From: Methanobrevibacter boviskoreani JH1
GTDB taxonomy: Archaea; Methanobacteriota; Methanobacteria; Methanobacteriales; Methanobacteriaceae
DNA length: 64,000 nt
Reading direction: 5' to 3'
NCBI RefSeq assembly: GCF_000320505.1
Contig: NZ_BAGX02000023.1
Location: forward strand, 62,001 to 126,000
A program made the translations under genes and the position numbers. Shown here one piece after another: positions 19,088-28,021 of the stretch. The first letter of the stretch is position 1. The number at the start of each line of letters is the position of its first letter. A model generated the notes under the pieces. The model was given only the letters and a program-made list of their open reading frames with translations. It had not been told where the DNA came from and did not search any database.

Positions 19088-19242
19088 GAATGATTTAATT
19101 TATTTTTTAGAAAATACATAACTATTAAAAGTAAATTTTGTAAAAGTATATTTTTTAATAAATCATATCTAATTATTAAAGTGTATTTTAGGAATCTTTT
19201 AAAATTAGGATTATACCTTATTAATATTTTTGGTTGATATAA

Positions 19243-20328
19243 ATGAAAGCATTAGTTTTTGTTACTGGTAGAGGTTTAGGTGGAGATGCTGTTATTGGTT
19301 TAAATATTATAAAAGCATTGGAATCAAAGGGATGTGATTGTGAGCTTGTACTTGATTCAAATGCTCCAGGAATATTATTTGAAAAGAATGGCTATTCCTG
19401 GCATAAAATATCAATTCCACAGGCTGGAGGTCATGCTGCAAACAAACTTACAACATTAAAAGCAGGATTTAAGACGGTTAAAGCCGTATTTCAAAGTAGA
19501 AATTTAATTAAAAAAACTAAAGCAGATGTTGTTGTTGGAATTATTGGTGGAGGTGCAGTGGTCGGTTGTTTGGGCGCTAAAATTACTCATACTCCTGCTG
19601 TAGGAATATTAAGCACTCCATTAGATACTAAAGTATGTACTAAACTTAATACCTGTATTGTATTTCCAGAGGCACATATGTTTAGACAAAGTCAAATACC
19701 TGAGAATGTTTACAGATCCTATTTTCCAGTAGCACCTACTATTCAAAAAGGAGATAAAAATCAGGCTATTTTAAAAATTAAGGGGCATTGTAAGGATGTA
19801 AAATCTAAAAATCCAAATGCCGTTGAATTTGATGAAAACAAAAAAACAATTTTATTCTCCTCAGGTTCAACAATCTTTGAGAAAATGGCCCGTGGTGTTT
19901 CAGATTATTCTAAATTAACTGACAAATATAATATTGTTTTGGTAGGCCTTCCACTTGAAGATGAATATTATGATTGGTTTGATGAGGAACATATGATTTA
20001 TTTAGGTTATATTAATTGGATAAATGATTTATATGAATTAATAGATCTTGCAGTTTTAACTGATGATGGTATGATGCTTTCAGAGGCTATGACTTGTCAT
20101 CTTCCAACTATCGCACTTCTAAGAGTTAAATATGGTCGTTATCATAATATGGCTCAGGTCTTTAGGGGAGCTGTTTTTGAGGCGGATAACGATAATCTGG
20201 CCAGTGCTATTGAGGATGTGATGGATAATCTTGAAGATGTAAAGTCAAAAACTTATGAATATGGCTCTAAAATTGCCGGTTCTAGAGATAGAATAAGTGA
20301 TATTATTATAAAAGAAGCTCGAAAATAG
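19243..20328 (+). CDS. MurG-like glycosyltransferase (GT28-type fold)
   Basis: A 361-residue GT-B type enzyme. The glycine-rich N-terminus VFVTGRGLGGDAVIG, the second-domain VVVGIIGGGAVVGCLGAK, and the C-terminal nucleotide-sugar pocket (LGYINWINDLYELIDLAVLTDDGMMLSEAM) match MurG/GT28. MurG adds GlcNAc to a lipid-linked precursor; here the context with the MraY-like gene suggests assembly of the pseudomurein disaccharide. ALLRVKYGRYHNMAQVF replaces the usual MurG acceptor-loop sequence. No N-terminal membrane helix is present, consistent with a peripheral protein. The substrate is inferred. Confidence 0.75.
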   Translation: MKALVFVTGRGLGGDAVIGLNIIKALESKGCDCELVLDSNAPGILFEKNGYSWHKISIPQAGGHAANKLTTLKAGFKTVKAVFQSRNLIKKTKADVVVGIIGGGAVVGCLGAKITHTPAVGILSTPLDTKVCTKLNTCIVFPEAHMFRQSQIPENVYRSYFPVAPTIQKGDKNQAILKIKGHCKDVKSKNPNAVEFDENKKTILFSSGSTIFEKMARGVSDYSKLTDKYNIVLVGLPLEDEYYDWFDEEHMIYLGYINWINDLYELIDLAVLTDDGMMLSEAMTCHLPTIALLRVKYGRYHNMAQVFRGAVFEADNDNLASAIEDVMDNLEDVKSKTYEYGSKIAGSRDRISDIIIKEARK

Positions 20329-20361
20329 TTTTTTCTCTATATATTTATTTGGGTGTGGAAT

Positions 20362-20808
20362 ATGGATAAAAGGATTAAAGTTGGAATTGGAATACTCATT
20401 GTAATAATATTATTGGTTTTTGCTAGTGAGGTATTATCTTCATATCAGAGTTTTAACTATGTAAATCATAACTTTGAGGATAATTTTACAATGGATGTTC
20501 CAGAGTCTTTTCATTTTTCAAGAATAGTGAATGACAGTAATCTGGTAAGTTATGAGTCTAATAAGGTTATTGTATCTTATTATGATTTAACTAATAAAAC
20601 AGAAAGGGTATACTGTGATAGTAATACTAAATCATTGGTTAATAACTCTAAAATTAAGAGAGGTAACCTTACAATATATAAAGACGGGGGAATTATAAGC
20701 TATTACAATTGTTTTGTATATTCTGATGATAACAATTCCTGTGTAAGGGTTCAATATGTTAATGAGGATGCCTGTTATAGAATGGCTAATTCGGTTAAAT
20801 TTATTTAA
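20362..20808 (+). CDS. Single-pass surface-anchored protein of unknown function
   Basis: 148 residues: a short basic start, one membrane helix (about 7-25, VGIGILIVIILLVFASEVL) and an exposed domain of about 120 residues rich in Asn, Ser, Tyr and Asp, with FEDNFTMDVPESFHF reminiscent of small PsbP/DUF1795-like folds. Two cysteines near the C-terminal half could form a disulfide. I start at ATG 20362 because an upstream GTG overlaps the GGGTGTGG ribosome site. It lies 34 bases after the MurG-like gene, so the two are probably co-transcribed, hinting at a cell-surface role. Confidence 0.65.
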   Translation: MDKRIKVGIGILIVIILLVFASEVLSSYQSFNYVNHNFEDNFTMDVPESFHFSRIVNDSNLVSYESNKVIVSYYDLTNKTERVYCDSNTKSLVNNSKIKRGNLTIYKDGGIISYYNCFVYSDDNNSCVRVQYVNEDACYRMANSVKFI

Positions 20809-20925
20809 ATAATTAGCTATTTTATTCTTTATTCACTAATTATTTTCATTTAACCTTTTTTTTACTTGCACTTAATTTTCTTTATTGGTTTAAGCTTTTC
20901 AAACTGTCTTTTAATTTTTTAATGG

Positions 20926-21948
20926 TTAATTTATTTTATAGTTATATTTAGATAGGAATCTATTGATTTTTTTCTTACCTGCTCCCTCTGATTTTAGAAT
21001 TTTATATTTAAACTCAATAATGTTCTTAAAATCATCACTATCCCTATTGTCTTTGTATTCCTCAATCTTTCTATCTGCAAAATCGTTTTTCTCTAGAATA
21101 TAAAAAGGATTATCGAATTTATATATTATAATGGATTCTAAATATTTGTTTAATGGACTGGAAATATTATAATCTAATTTTTTTAAACTCCAGTTAAATA
21201 TATTGTCCTTTAATTTCTCGTCAATATTGGAATTTACTAATTTATTAAGTATTTTAAATGAGTGACGTCCTATTTCCTTAAAATAAACTTCTGTATTTTC
21301 ATTGTTGTAATTTTCGACTAAGAAATAAAGTTGCCTATAGATGTTCTTAAATAGTTCGAAAATAAAAGGGTATTTTTCATGTTTTAACAGTTCTTCAATA
21401 TCCTCCTCTATAAATTCCAGTAGATTAATTTCTAAATTATCTAAAATTTCAATATAGTCTGTTTCAAGAAATTCTCCATTAAAATTAAACATTAAATTGA
21501 TCTTGTTTTTATAGAAATCCTGATCTTCTTTAGAAAGTTCTCCTTTAAATCTAAATTTGAATTCCCTTCTAAGACTCATGTCATTTTCTAAAATCTCATC
21601 TAAAAACTCTTTTAGCTTATCCTCATCAGCGGAATCGATTAATGATTTTATGGTCTCATTTTCACTATTGTCATCTGCAAGAATCAGATTACTGTTTTCT
21701 ATGGAATATAGGACCGCAGCCATATGTTTACAATATCTGTGATTTGCAGCATAAGGACAATCACAGCTCATACCTTTTATGAAATTCTCAGTAAGTTCTA
21801 TTGTAACATTATAATAGTCTGTTCCATATACCTCAGCTGTAAGATATGTGTTTTCATAGGAAAGTAATTCCACACGTCCTTCTATATAATATAATCTTCC
21901 CCTCTCCAAGACTTTATTTGTAAATAAACCTTCCCATGCCTCTTCCAT
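20926..21948 (-). CDS. SWIM zinc-finger protein
   Basis: 340 residues. The SWIM motif CxCx(n)CxH is clear at about residues 58-75 (CDCPYAANHRYCKH). Upstream is a beta-rich domain (LLSYENTYLTAEVYGTDYYNVTIEL). Downstream is a long acidic, helical, low-complexity region (about 90-340). SWIM domains bind DNA or partner proteins; stand-alone archaeal members have no settled function. It is monocistronic, and codon use looks like its neighbours. Confidence 0.8.
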   Translation of the reverse strand: MEEAWEGLFTNKVLERGRLYYIEGRVELLSYENTYLTAEVYGTDYYNVTIELTENFIKGMSCDCPYAANHRYCKHMAAVLYSIENSNLILADDNSENETIKSLIDSADEDKLKEFLDEILENDMSLRREFKFRFKGELSKEDQDFYKNKINLMFNFNGEFLETDYIEILDNLEINLLEFIEEDIEELLKHEKYPFIFELFKNIYRQLYFLVENYNNENTEVYFKEIGRHSFKILNKLVNSNIDEKLKDNIFNWSLKKLDYNISSPLNKYLESIIIYKFDNPFYILEKNDFADRKIEEYKDNRDSDDFKNIIEFKYKILKSEGAGKKKINRFLSKYNYKIN

Positions 21949-22199
21949 ATCTACACCTCATTTATATTGATCTTCTAAGTAGGTAAATCTTTGATTTTAA
22001 TATTTATAATTTTTAATAAAATCTAGCTAATTATATTATAAAAATAGTGGTTAAAGTCAGTTTCAATATCTTTAATTAGCTATTAAATAAATCTCTTAAT
22101 TATCTAAAGAATTTCATTTCTTCTAAAATATATGGAAAATGAATATAATTTAATAGAACATTAAATCATATTCTTTAATTGGCCATAAATTTTAAATGA

Positions 22200-23483
22200 T
22201 TAATACATGTATTTCATTATTTTGGAAACTGCATCTGTGGATGGATGAATCTCTAAGAATTCATCAAAGTCTTCCATATCCATACCAAGGGTCATGAGCA
22301 TAGTCATATATGCAACATCATCTACTGATGATGGGGAAATTGAGAAAACATTTTCAACATTTCTATTTTCTTTGTTAATGTCTATTTTTGTATATCCCGT
22401 ATCTCCATTTAATATATTCCAGAATGAGTCAGGTCCTGCCAATCCTGGTATTTCAATACTTTCTGTTTCAACCTTATCATTGCTTTTTACAAAACTTACA
22501 GGCATATCAAGAGTTATTGATTCGGGGATATATTTGTAATCAACTATTTGTGAGTATCCTGCCATATTTCTTGCAGCTGTTACTCCCTCCATTCTTGCAA
22601 CTGGTGTAAACTTATATCCTCCAGTAACATCTCCTGCAGCATAAACATGTTCTTTACTTGTTTCCATCATATTGTTGACTTTAATTGAATTATCCGGATT
22701 CAATTCAAGAAAGTCTTTAGCTATTTCTGAGTTTGGAACTCTTCCTGTACATATAAAGGTAATTCCCTCAAATTCTCCTTTTGATGTAATTAAGGAATCC
22801 TTTTTAATCTCTTCAGCATCTGTATTTTCATAAACATTGATGTTGTTTAATAGATTTTTCATTATATAATCTTTGGCGGATGCATCAACTTCTTTTAGAA
22901 ATTGGCTTCTTGCAAATACATTGACATTGGATTTGAAACCGGAGAATATATTGGCTATTTCTGTAGCTATTGTTCCTCCTCCAATAATATTTACATTCTC
23001 AGGTATCTCTTTTAAATCAAGGAGATTACTGCTTACATATCCATTTTCACTACCTTTAATATCGGGTATGAATGGTCTTCCTCCTGTTGAGATTAAAAGA
23101 TTTTTATATTGGAAGCTTTCACCATTAACATTAACAGTGTCCCCGTCGATTTTTGCCTCTCCAAAAATGACTTTATTTCCTACCTCTTCGCACTCTTTTT
23201 GTTCGATATATCTAAGTTTTCTCTGTGTTTCCCTGATTTTTTCACATAACGCTTCATAATCAACTTCAATATTTCCCTTTAAGAATCCGTGATTAGCATA
23301 TTTTCTATTATTGTTTAAATGATGAACAACATTGTTTAAAGCACAAATAACCATACATCCCTCATTTAAACAAGTCCCTGCAATATGTTTCTTCTCGATA
23401 AGTATGGTATCTTCACCTAACTTACCAAGTTCTATTGATCCTACCCTTCCGGCAGGACCTGCACCAATAACAATATTTTCCAT
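22200..23483 (-). CDS. Dihydrolipoamide dehydrogenase-like pyridine nucleotide-disulfide oxidoreductase
   Basis: A 427-residue FAD/NAD(P) enzyme. The FAD motif GAGPAGRVGSIELG is at 7-20, the redox cysteines are in GTCLNEGC (C38, C43), the NAD motif is IIGGGTIATEIANIF near 165, VYAAGDVTGG is near 290, and the C-terminal IHPSTDAV stands for the His-Glu dyad. It is somewhat shorter than usual (about 460). Methanogens lack the 2-oxoacid dehydrogenase complexes, so the partner is unclear; mercuric-reductase or NADPH-disulfide reductase roles are possible. No lipoyl gene is adjacent. Confidence 0.85.
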   Translation of the reverse strand: MENIVIGAGPAGRVGSIELGKLGEDTILIEKKHIAGTCLNEGCMVICALNNVVHHLNNNRKYANHGFLKGNIEVDYEALCEKIRETQRKLRYIEQKECEEVGNKVIFGEAKIDGDTVNVNGESFQYKNLLISTGGRPFIPDIKGSENGYVSSNLLDLKEIPENVNIIGGGTIATEIANIFSGFKSNVNVFARSQFLKEVDASAKDYIMKNLLNNINVYENTDAEEIKKDSLITSKGEFEGITFICTGRVPNSEIAKDFLELNPDNSIKVNNMMETSKEHVYAAGDVTGGYKFTPVARMEGVTAARNMAGYSQIVDYKYIPESITLDMPVSFVKSNDKVETESIEIPGLAGPDSFWNILNGDTGYTKIDINKENRNVENVFSISPSSVDDVAYMTMLMTLGMDMEDFDEFLEIHPSTDAVSKIMKYMY

Positions 23484-23744
23484 GATAATACCTCATATCT
23501 CTATTTTAGAAATTCTTTATCATTTCTTATTTTCGTTTATGTTTTAAAAAACCTTTTTATTTTTTTTGATTTTTATTTAAGGTTTTAATATTGGACTTTT
23601 TTATTAATAAAAATTATTAAAGTAATACTTTTTTTGATTTAATTAAATATTTTTATATACTTGTAACTATTAAGTTAATAATGATTGATATATAGGTTTT
23701 TTAATTTTTAATAATTTTAAAAATAATTTATAGGAGTGTGTACT

Positions 23745-24014
23745 ATGTGTATTGCAGCACCTGCTAAGGTTGTTGAATTAGATAAAGAGAATAATTTACT
23801 TGCAGCTGATTTCGGTGGAGTAAGGCAAACCGCTAGAACAAATCTTCTTCCTGATGTGGAAGTTGGAGATTATGTTTTGATTCATGCAGGTTATGCTATT
23901 GAAAAATTAACTGAACAAGCAGCTAAAGAATCTTTGGAAGCATGGGATGAGCTTTTAGATGTTCTTGATGAAGAGGATAAAGAATGGGAAGCAGCTCATT
24001 CTCAAGAGGCTTAA
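23745..24014 (+). CDS. hypC: Hydrogenase assembly chaperone HypC
   Basis: 89 residues. The N-terminus MCIAAPAKV carries the essential Cys2 of HypC/HupF, followed by ADFGGVRQTARTNLLPDVEVGDYVLIHAGYAIEKL. HypC carries the Fe(CN)2CO unit with HypD during [NiFe]-hydrogenase maturation, serving the methanogenic hydrogenases. The start is 23745 because the upstream GTG overlaps the Shine-Dalgarno (TAGGAGTG) and would bury the catalytic cysteine. It stands alone; no other hyp gene is in the window. The C-terminal 15 residues are acidic. Confidence 0.93.
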   Translation: MCIAAPAKVVELDKENNLLAADFGGVRQTARTNLLPDVEVGDYVLIHAGYAIEKLTEQAAKESLEAWDELLDVLDEEDKEWEAAHSQEA

Positions 24015-24438
24015 ATTTAATTTTATCTAATTTAATTTTTCTCTTTTATTGATTTTGTCTTATTTTTTTCTATTTACATTGTATTGATTTTTATATTGGT
24101 TTTTTCTAGTTTTTTGATTTCTAAATTCTAATAAACTATTTACTGTTAATGGATTAATGTTTAACTTTAAAATTGGCTTTAAAATATTTATATTTAAATA
24201 TTAGATTTAAAGTTAAGTAATTTAAGTAAAAATAGTTCATTTGCTCTTTTGAGATTATCTATTTAAACAAATGCATTATAAATTAAACATGGATTTAATA
24301 ATTAATAATTTATGGATCTTTATTTAATGGTGATTCCGTCTAGAATAAAAGTAGTTATAATTAAATTAAAAATTAGATTTAACATCTCATTTGAGTAGAA
24401 TTAGTTGATTGTTTTTTTATCGGAATAAAAAAATAATG
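24015..24438. other. Gene-free gap between convergent hypC and ACT genes
   Basis: About 420 AT-rich bases. No frame, tRNA or convincing hairpin apart from the terminator entered separately. Confidence 0.6.
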
Positions 24439-24471
24439 AAAAGGGTTTATTTAATAAATTGAAACCCTTTT
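24439..24471 (-). terminator. Hairpin and T run at the end of the ACT gene
   Basis: AAAAGGGTTT (24439-24448) and AAACCCTTTT (24462-24471) pair perfectly over 10 bases. The stop codon lies in the loop, and on the minus strand a run of seven T residues follows shortly after the stem. Confidence 0.75.
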
Positions 24472-24954
24472 AACATTATCTAGCTTTAAGAATTCATTTA
24501 TTATGTCTCCAGGTACTGGCTCATCTGTAATGATTGTAAGTACAGGATCCTCTTCAAGATATGTGTCCTCAGCATAAGCTTGTCTTATATTGATATTTTT
24601 AGATGCGATTAATGCACTAGTTGATGCAAGGATACCATTACTTTTTTCTCCGGATTCTATTTCAATTACACCAAGGCCTAAACTTTTTGCAATGTTTTTA
24701 AGTAATGTACCTGCAGGAACAATATTCTTGAATATGGTACTTAATTCCTTATCATCTAAAATTAAATCAATGGTTGATTTTATTGCCCTTCTGTCTACAT
24801 TTGATACTTTTGCAAGGGCTGCTTCGTTAATCTTTAAGTCACCACAGTAAATCTTTCCATCATCACTGATTCTTATACCTAGTTCTAACATTTTTTGTAC
24901 TACTCTGATTCTTGCAGGATACTTTCGAAATTTTTCATTTATTTTTCCCCACAT
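24451..24954 (-). CDS. ACT-domain regulator of amino acid metabolism
   Basis: About 167 residues. Residues 1-90 hold a helical, probably helix-turn-helix region (KINEAALAKVSNVDRRAIKSTIDLI). Residues about 95-167 form an ACT domain (LGVIEIESGEKSNGILASTSALIASKNINIRQAYAED ... VLTIITDEPVP). It matches the archaeal COG2150 type (predicted regulators with an ACT domain); an amino acid ligand and target genes are unknown. The start is MWGKINEKF at 24954, behind GGGAGTGA; an upstream in-frame extension is unlikely. Confidence 0.8.
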   Translation of the reverse strand: MWGKINEKFRKYPARIRVVQKMLELGIRISDDGKIYCGDLKINEAALAKVSNVDRRAIKSTIDLILDDKELSTIFKNIVPAGTLLKNIAKSLGLGVIEIESGEKSNGILASTSALIASKNINIRQAYAEDTYLEEDPVLTIITDEPVPGDIINEFLKLDNVKRVSIY

Positions 24955-25178
24955 TTTAACTTCACTCCCATTTTTTGTACATTGAAGTATTTGTTTTTGA
25001 AGTATATATACTTTTATAATATATAAAATCTCTATCAATTCCAATAAGATTCATGAAAATATTTAAAAAAATATGGCTATTTGTCTATTTTAATTATTGT
25101 TTTTTAAAAAATTTTTAAAGTATATATAAAATAGAATTCTTTTAAAAAAAGTAACAACTAATAAAAAAAGTTTTTTAG

Positions 25179-25253
25179 TAGGCTAGATGGGATTCGGACC
25201 CATGACCTCACGGTTATCAGCCGTGCGCGCTAACCAAGCTGTGCCACTAGCCT
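25179..25253 (-). tRNA. tRNA-Ile (GAT anticodon), copy 1
   Basis: Read on the minus strand: acceptor AGGCTAG/CTAGCCT, anticodon stem ACGG/CCGT with loop CTGATAA (anticodon GAT), T arm ATGGG-TCCGAAT-CCCAT, discriminator A. 75 bases, no intron, CCA not encoded. The D stem has one mismatch. Confidence 0.95.
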
Positions 25254-25287
25254 ATATGAAATTAAATATCTATAAAAAGTTTTTTAG

Positions 25288-25362
25288 TAGGCTAGATGGG
25301 ATTCGGACCCATGACCTCACGGTTATCAGCCGTGCGCGCTAACCAAGCTGTGCCACTAGCCT
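25288..25362 (-). tRNA. tRNA-Ile (GAT anticodon), copy 2
   Basis: The sequence is identical to the first copy, 109 bases away in the same orientation. On the minus strand this copy is transcribed first. Folding and anticodon as in copy 1. Confidence 0.95.
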
Positions 25363-25493
25363 ATATAAAAAAATATTTTTTAATAATAACACTTCTATTT
25401 TCAAGAAATACAAGTTAATATAATTTTTATTTTTATATTATTTAAATGTTATGCTTTACAATAAGAAAAATTTAAAAATTTAAAAATTTAAAT

Positions 25494-25781
25494 TTAATCT
25501 CTATTAATCATTTCATTAAGAGTATCTGCCATTGCATGTTCAATGATTTTTACATGAACTTTATCTACGCCCTCTACTCTTCCTGCTAATTCTTTAACTT
25601 GTACAGCTACACGGGTAATACTCATACATGCAGGATTAGTTGGTTTAATAACAATGTCTGCTACTCCGTCATTAACGTCAATAGATTGTACAATTCCCAT
25701 GTCGATTACACTTATTCCCATATGTGGATCTAATACTGGGTAAATTGCATTTCTTATATCACTTACAATATCTTCGGACAT
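25494..25781 (-). CDS. MIP18/DUF59 family iron-sulfur assembly protein
   Basis: 95 residues. Begins MSEDIVSDIRNAIYPVLDPHMGISVIDMGIVQSI, the DUF59 pattern (related to SufT, PaaD and eukaryotic MIP18), with the conserved cysteine in TNPACMSI. Such proteins help mature or target Fe-S clusters, which are abundant in methanogen enzymes. The partner is not shown by context. I chose ATG 25781 because an upstream GTG is part of the AGGTGAT Shine-Dalgarno. Confidence 0.85.
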   Translation of the reverse strand: MSEDIVSDIRNAIYPVLDPHMGISVIDMGIVQSIDVNDGVADIVIKPTNPACMSITRVAVQVKELAGRVEGVDKVHVKIIEHAMADTLNEMINRD

Positions 25782-26008
25782 ATTTATCACCTGTTTTTTC
25801 TTTTTTCTTAAAATTTTTTAATACTAATTGTTTATTGTCAAATCGTCATATTTAAAATATACTATTTCCAGGTACTAATTTTATATGATTTTTGACTTTT
25901 CATATTTTTATAAAACAATTGTTATTATTATTAAAATTTACTATTTAAATACTTTTTCAATTTTTGGAAAAATGTATAATTGATTTTTCTAATTGAAAAG
26001 TTTTAAAT

Positions 26009-26923
26009 TTATTTCTTTCTATGCTTTATGTCTACTGCAACACCATAATTAGATTTTTCCATCTCTTCTCCACTAACTATGGCCTTTCCGGTTCCTAATA
26101 CTTCATCATTCCTCATGACTACCACCTCATCCCGAGGTATGATGGAATGATCTGCACTTTCAACACCTACTGAGAAAACGGTGTTTGTTTTTAAATCGAA
26201 ATCAATATTCACAGTTTTAAGATTCAATTCTCCAAGTATTTCCCCACCAGCTAAACTCAAGGTGTATAAACCAACATCCTTATTTAAAAATGCAATCTGT
26301 CTGTTGTTATAATAAAGTTTATGATGATATCTTCCCTTAATAATCACATCATCCGGTATAAGGTTTTCTCCACCTTCACCAAATTGATATTTGGCAATAG
26401 ATCTTAACTCGTGTAATGTTCTCTCACGACGTGGCATCTTTTCATATTTTTTTAATTCCATTCTCATATTATAAATGGAATCGGGATTGGTTGGACGATT
26501 ATCTACACAGGTATATGTTATATCGAGATCATCCAAATATTCCCTACATGTTTCCTCATAACCACCTGAAACATTTGCAACTGCAGGAGTATCTCCAATA
26601 TACTCTCTTAAAAGTTTTCCAGCTTCCCTCTTTTCATCTTCACTCCAGGAACCAGTTACACTCACATCATAAGATTGTATTGGAAAGGTATTTTCTAATT
26701 CTCTTGGGCATATTCCAAAAGGGGAAGTAACAATTACTTCCTGATAACCTTTAGTTGCTCTTTTAAATTTTTGATGGGATTTTGAATTGGAATATGGTTT
26801 TTTCATAGAACAAGGAAGAATTGCAACTACATTACCATATGGTTTCATTAATCTCATCCTTTCTCTCCATCTTACTGCCTCAGGTCTGTATAATGATTCC
26901 TCACTTGAACATATAACTTTCAT
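26009..26923 (-). CDS. ArcS-type archaeosine synthase protein, short form with PUA domain
   Basis: 304 residues. It has the ArcS diagnostic motif PCSMKKPYSNSKSHQKF near residue 37 and ICPRELENTFP, a middle DUF5591-like region, and a C-terminal PUA-like domain (about 225-300: RDEVVVMRNDEVLGTGKAIVSGEEM). ArcS amidates the 7-cyano group of preQ0 in tRNA position 15 to archaeosine. Full-length ArcS proteins also carry an N-terminal TGT-like half that is absent here, so this is either a split form needing a TGT-type partner encoded elsewhere, or a paralogue. Confidence 0.75.
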   Translation of the reverse strand: MKVICSSEESLYRPEAVRWRERMRLMKPYGNVVAILPCSMKKPYSNSKSHQKFKRATKGYQEVIVTSPFGICPRELENTFPIQSYDVSVTGSWSEDEKREAGKLLREYIGDTPAVANVSGGYEETCREYLDDLDITYTCVDNRPTNPDSIYNMRMELKKYEKMPRRERTLHELRSIAKYQFGEGGENLIPDDVIIKGRYHHKLYYNNRQIAFLNKDVGLYTLSLAGGEILGELNLKTVNIDFDLKTNTVFSVGVESADHSIIPRDEVVVMRNDEVLGTGKAIVSGEEMEKSNYGVAVDIKHRKK

Positions 26924-27072
26924 ATATTACACAATCCTTATTTCTTTAATTATAATTAGTTAAATAAGTGCTATTAATTAAATCTCATAGTTTATTTTAA
27001 TAGGCTATTAGAAAATTCTTATCTGATTTTAATAAATTCTCTAAAAGATAATAATTTGTTCTGATTAAAGTC

Positions 27073-27576
27073 TTATTGATTGAATTGACCAATAAGCTCA
27101 TAATCTAATTTTAACAGTCTTTCAATAGAATCATCTGGATTATCCATTCTCTTTTTCCATTTCTTAATAACATATTCTATATCTACTCTTTCAGTTCCAT
27201 GTAATAGATTATCTGCATGAGCCACTATCTTTTCCTCAATAGTCTCTGGAACATAGGATTTTATTGGAAGATTCAATTTTTCTGCCTCTTCTTTAGTAAT
27301 GCCTACACCAATATGTCTTTCAATAATGTTTACAACTTCATCAGAATAACCATGTTGACGTGCAAGTTCTGCACCAACTACTGCATGTTTAATGCCATGT
27401 GTTCTGGATCTTCCAATGTCATGTAATAATGCCCCTGTTTTAATAAGCTCCTTATCTGCATTGGGAAAATTCATAGCTATTTCCTGTGCCCTTTTACAGA
27501 CAGCAATACAATGGGCAATTACATTTTCTGGACAACCCTCTTCTCTTAAAAGTTCTATCTCTTCCATGTTAATCAT
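27073..27576 (-). CDS. HD-domain phosphohydrolase, TIGR00295 type
   Basis: About 164-167 residues of HD superfamily. Metal ligands are visible as HCIAVCKRAQ, ALLHDIGRSRTHGIKHAVVGAE, IERHIGVG and AHADNLLHG. These proteins hydrolyse phosphate esters, commonly of nucleotides; the substrate is unknown. The start is ambiguous: ATG 27576 gives MINMEEIELL, while ATG 27567 gives MEEIELL. The tandem repeat entered at 27594 lies just upstream, so the promoter is in or beyond the repeat. Confidence 0.8.
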   Translation of the reverse strand: MINMEEIELLREEGCPENVIAHCIAVCKRAQEIAMNFPNADKELIKTGALLHDIGRSRTHGIKHAVVGAELARQHGYSDEVVNIIERHIGVGITKEEAEKLNLPIKSYVPETIEEKIVAHADNLLHGTERVDIEYVIKKWKKRMDNPDDSIERLLKLDYELIGQFNQ

Positions 27577-27593
27577 TGGATGTCTTTTATATT

Positions 27594-27771
27594 TTCTAAT
27601 TTGGGAAAATTAGATTTCAAATTATTTCTAAAATATAAATCTATTTTTAGCTTAGATTTTATTTTAATTTAATAATTAATTATTCTAATTTAAGAAAATT
27701 AGATTTCAAATTATTTCTAAAATATAAATATATTTTTAGCTTAGATTTTATTTTAATTTAATAATTAATTA
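27594..27771. repeat. Two tandem 89-base repeats upstream of the HD gene
   Basis: Units start at 27594 and 27683 with TTCTAATTT and differ at only a few positions over 89 bases. They probably duplicate the promoter-proximal region of the HD gene. The rest of the gap to 28021 is AT-rich, apart from the hairpin at 27978. Confidence 0.88.
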
Positions 27772-27977
27772 TTTTTTTAAGTTTTATCTTATTTATAATT
27801 TTTAAGAATAAAAATAAAATCTTAAATTATTGATTTTATGATTTAAATTATATTATTATTCTTTAAAAAAAGATAATATTGATTGTTAAATAATTTATAT
27901 AATTAAGTAAATCATTGAAAAAATAGTATTAAAACGTAAATATCTGTTTAAAACTTAAAAAAAAGTAGTTTGAATAT

Positions 27978-28001
27978 AATATTATTTGTAAAAATAATAT
28001 T
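27978..28001 (-). terminator. Perfect 10-pair hairpin after tfe
   Basis: AATATTATTT (27978-27987) and AAATAATATT (27992-28001) pair around GTAA, 20 bases past the tfe stop on the minus strand. All-A/T stem, so only moderate support. Confidence 0.45.
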
Positions 28002-28021
28002 TAAGAAAATTTAAAAAAATA

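Larger units (their letters stand above)
25164..25381. repeat. 109-base tandem duplication carrying tRNA-Ile
   Basis: Two units of 109 bases, each with the tRNA plus matching flanks (AAAAAGTTTTTTAGTA on one side, CTATAT on the other). Identity extends beyond the tRNA, so this is a segmental duplication. Confidence 0.85.

Noticed and set aside
22200-23483. Mercuric reductase call for the flavoprotein
   Set aside because: No HMA domain, no C-terminal cysteine pair and no mer genes. Lipoamide-dehydrogenase-like is the safer name.
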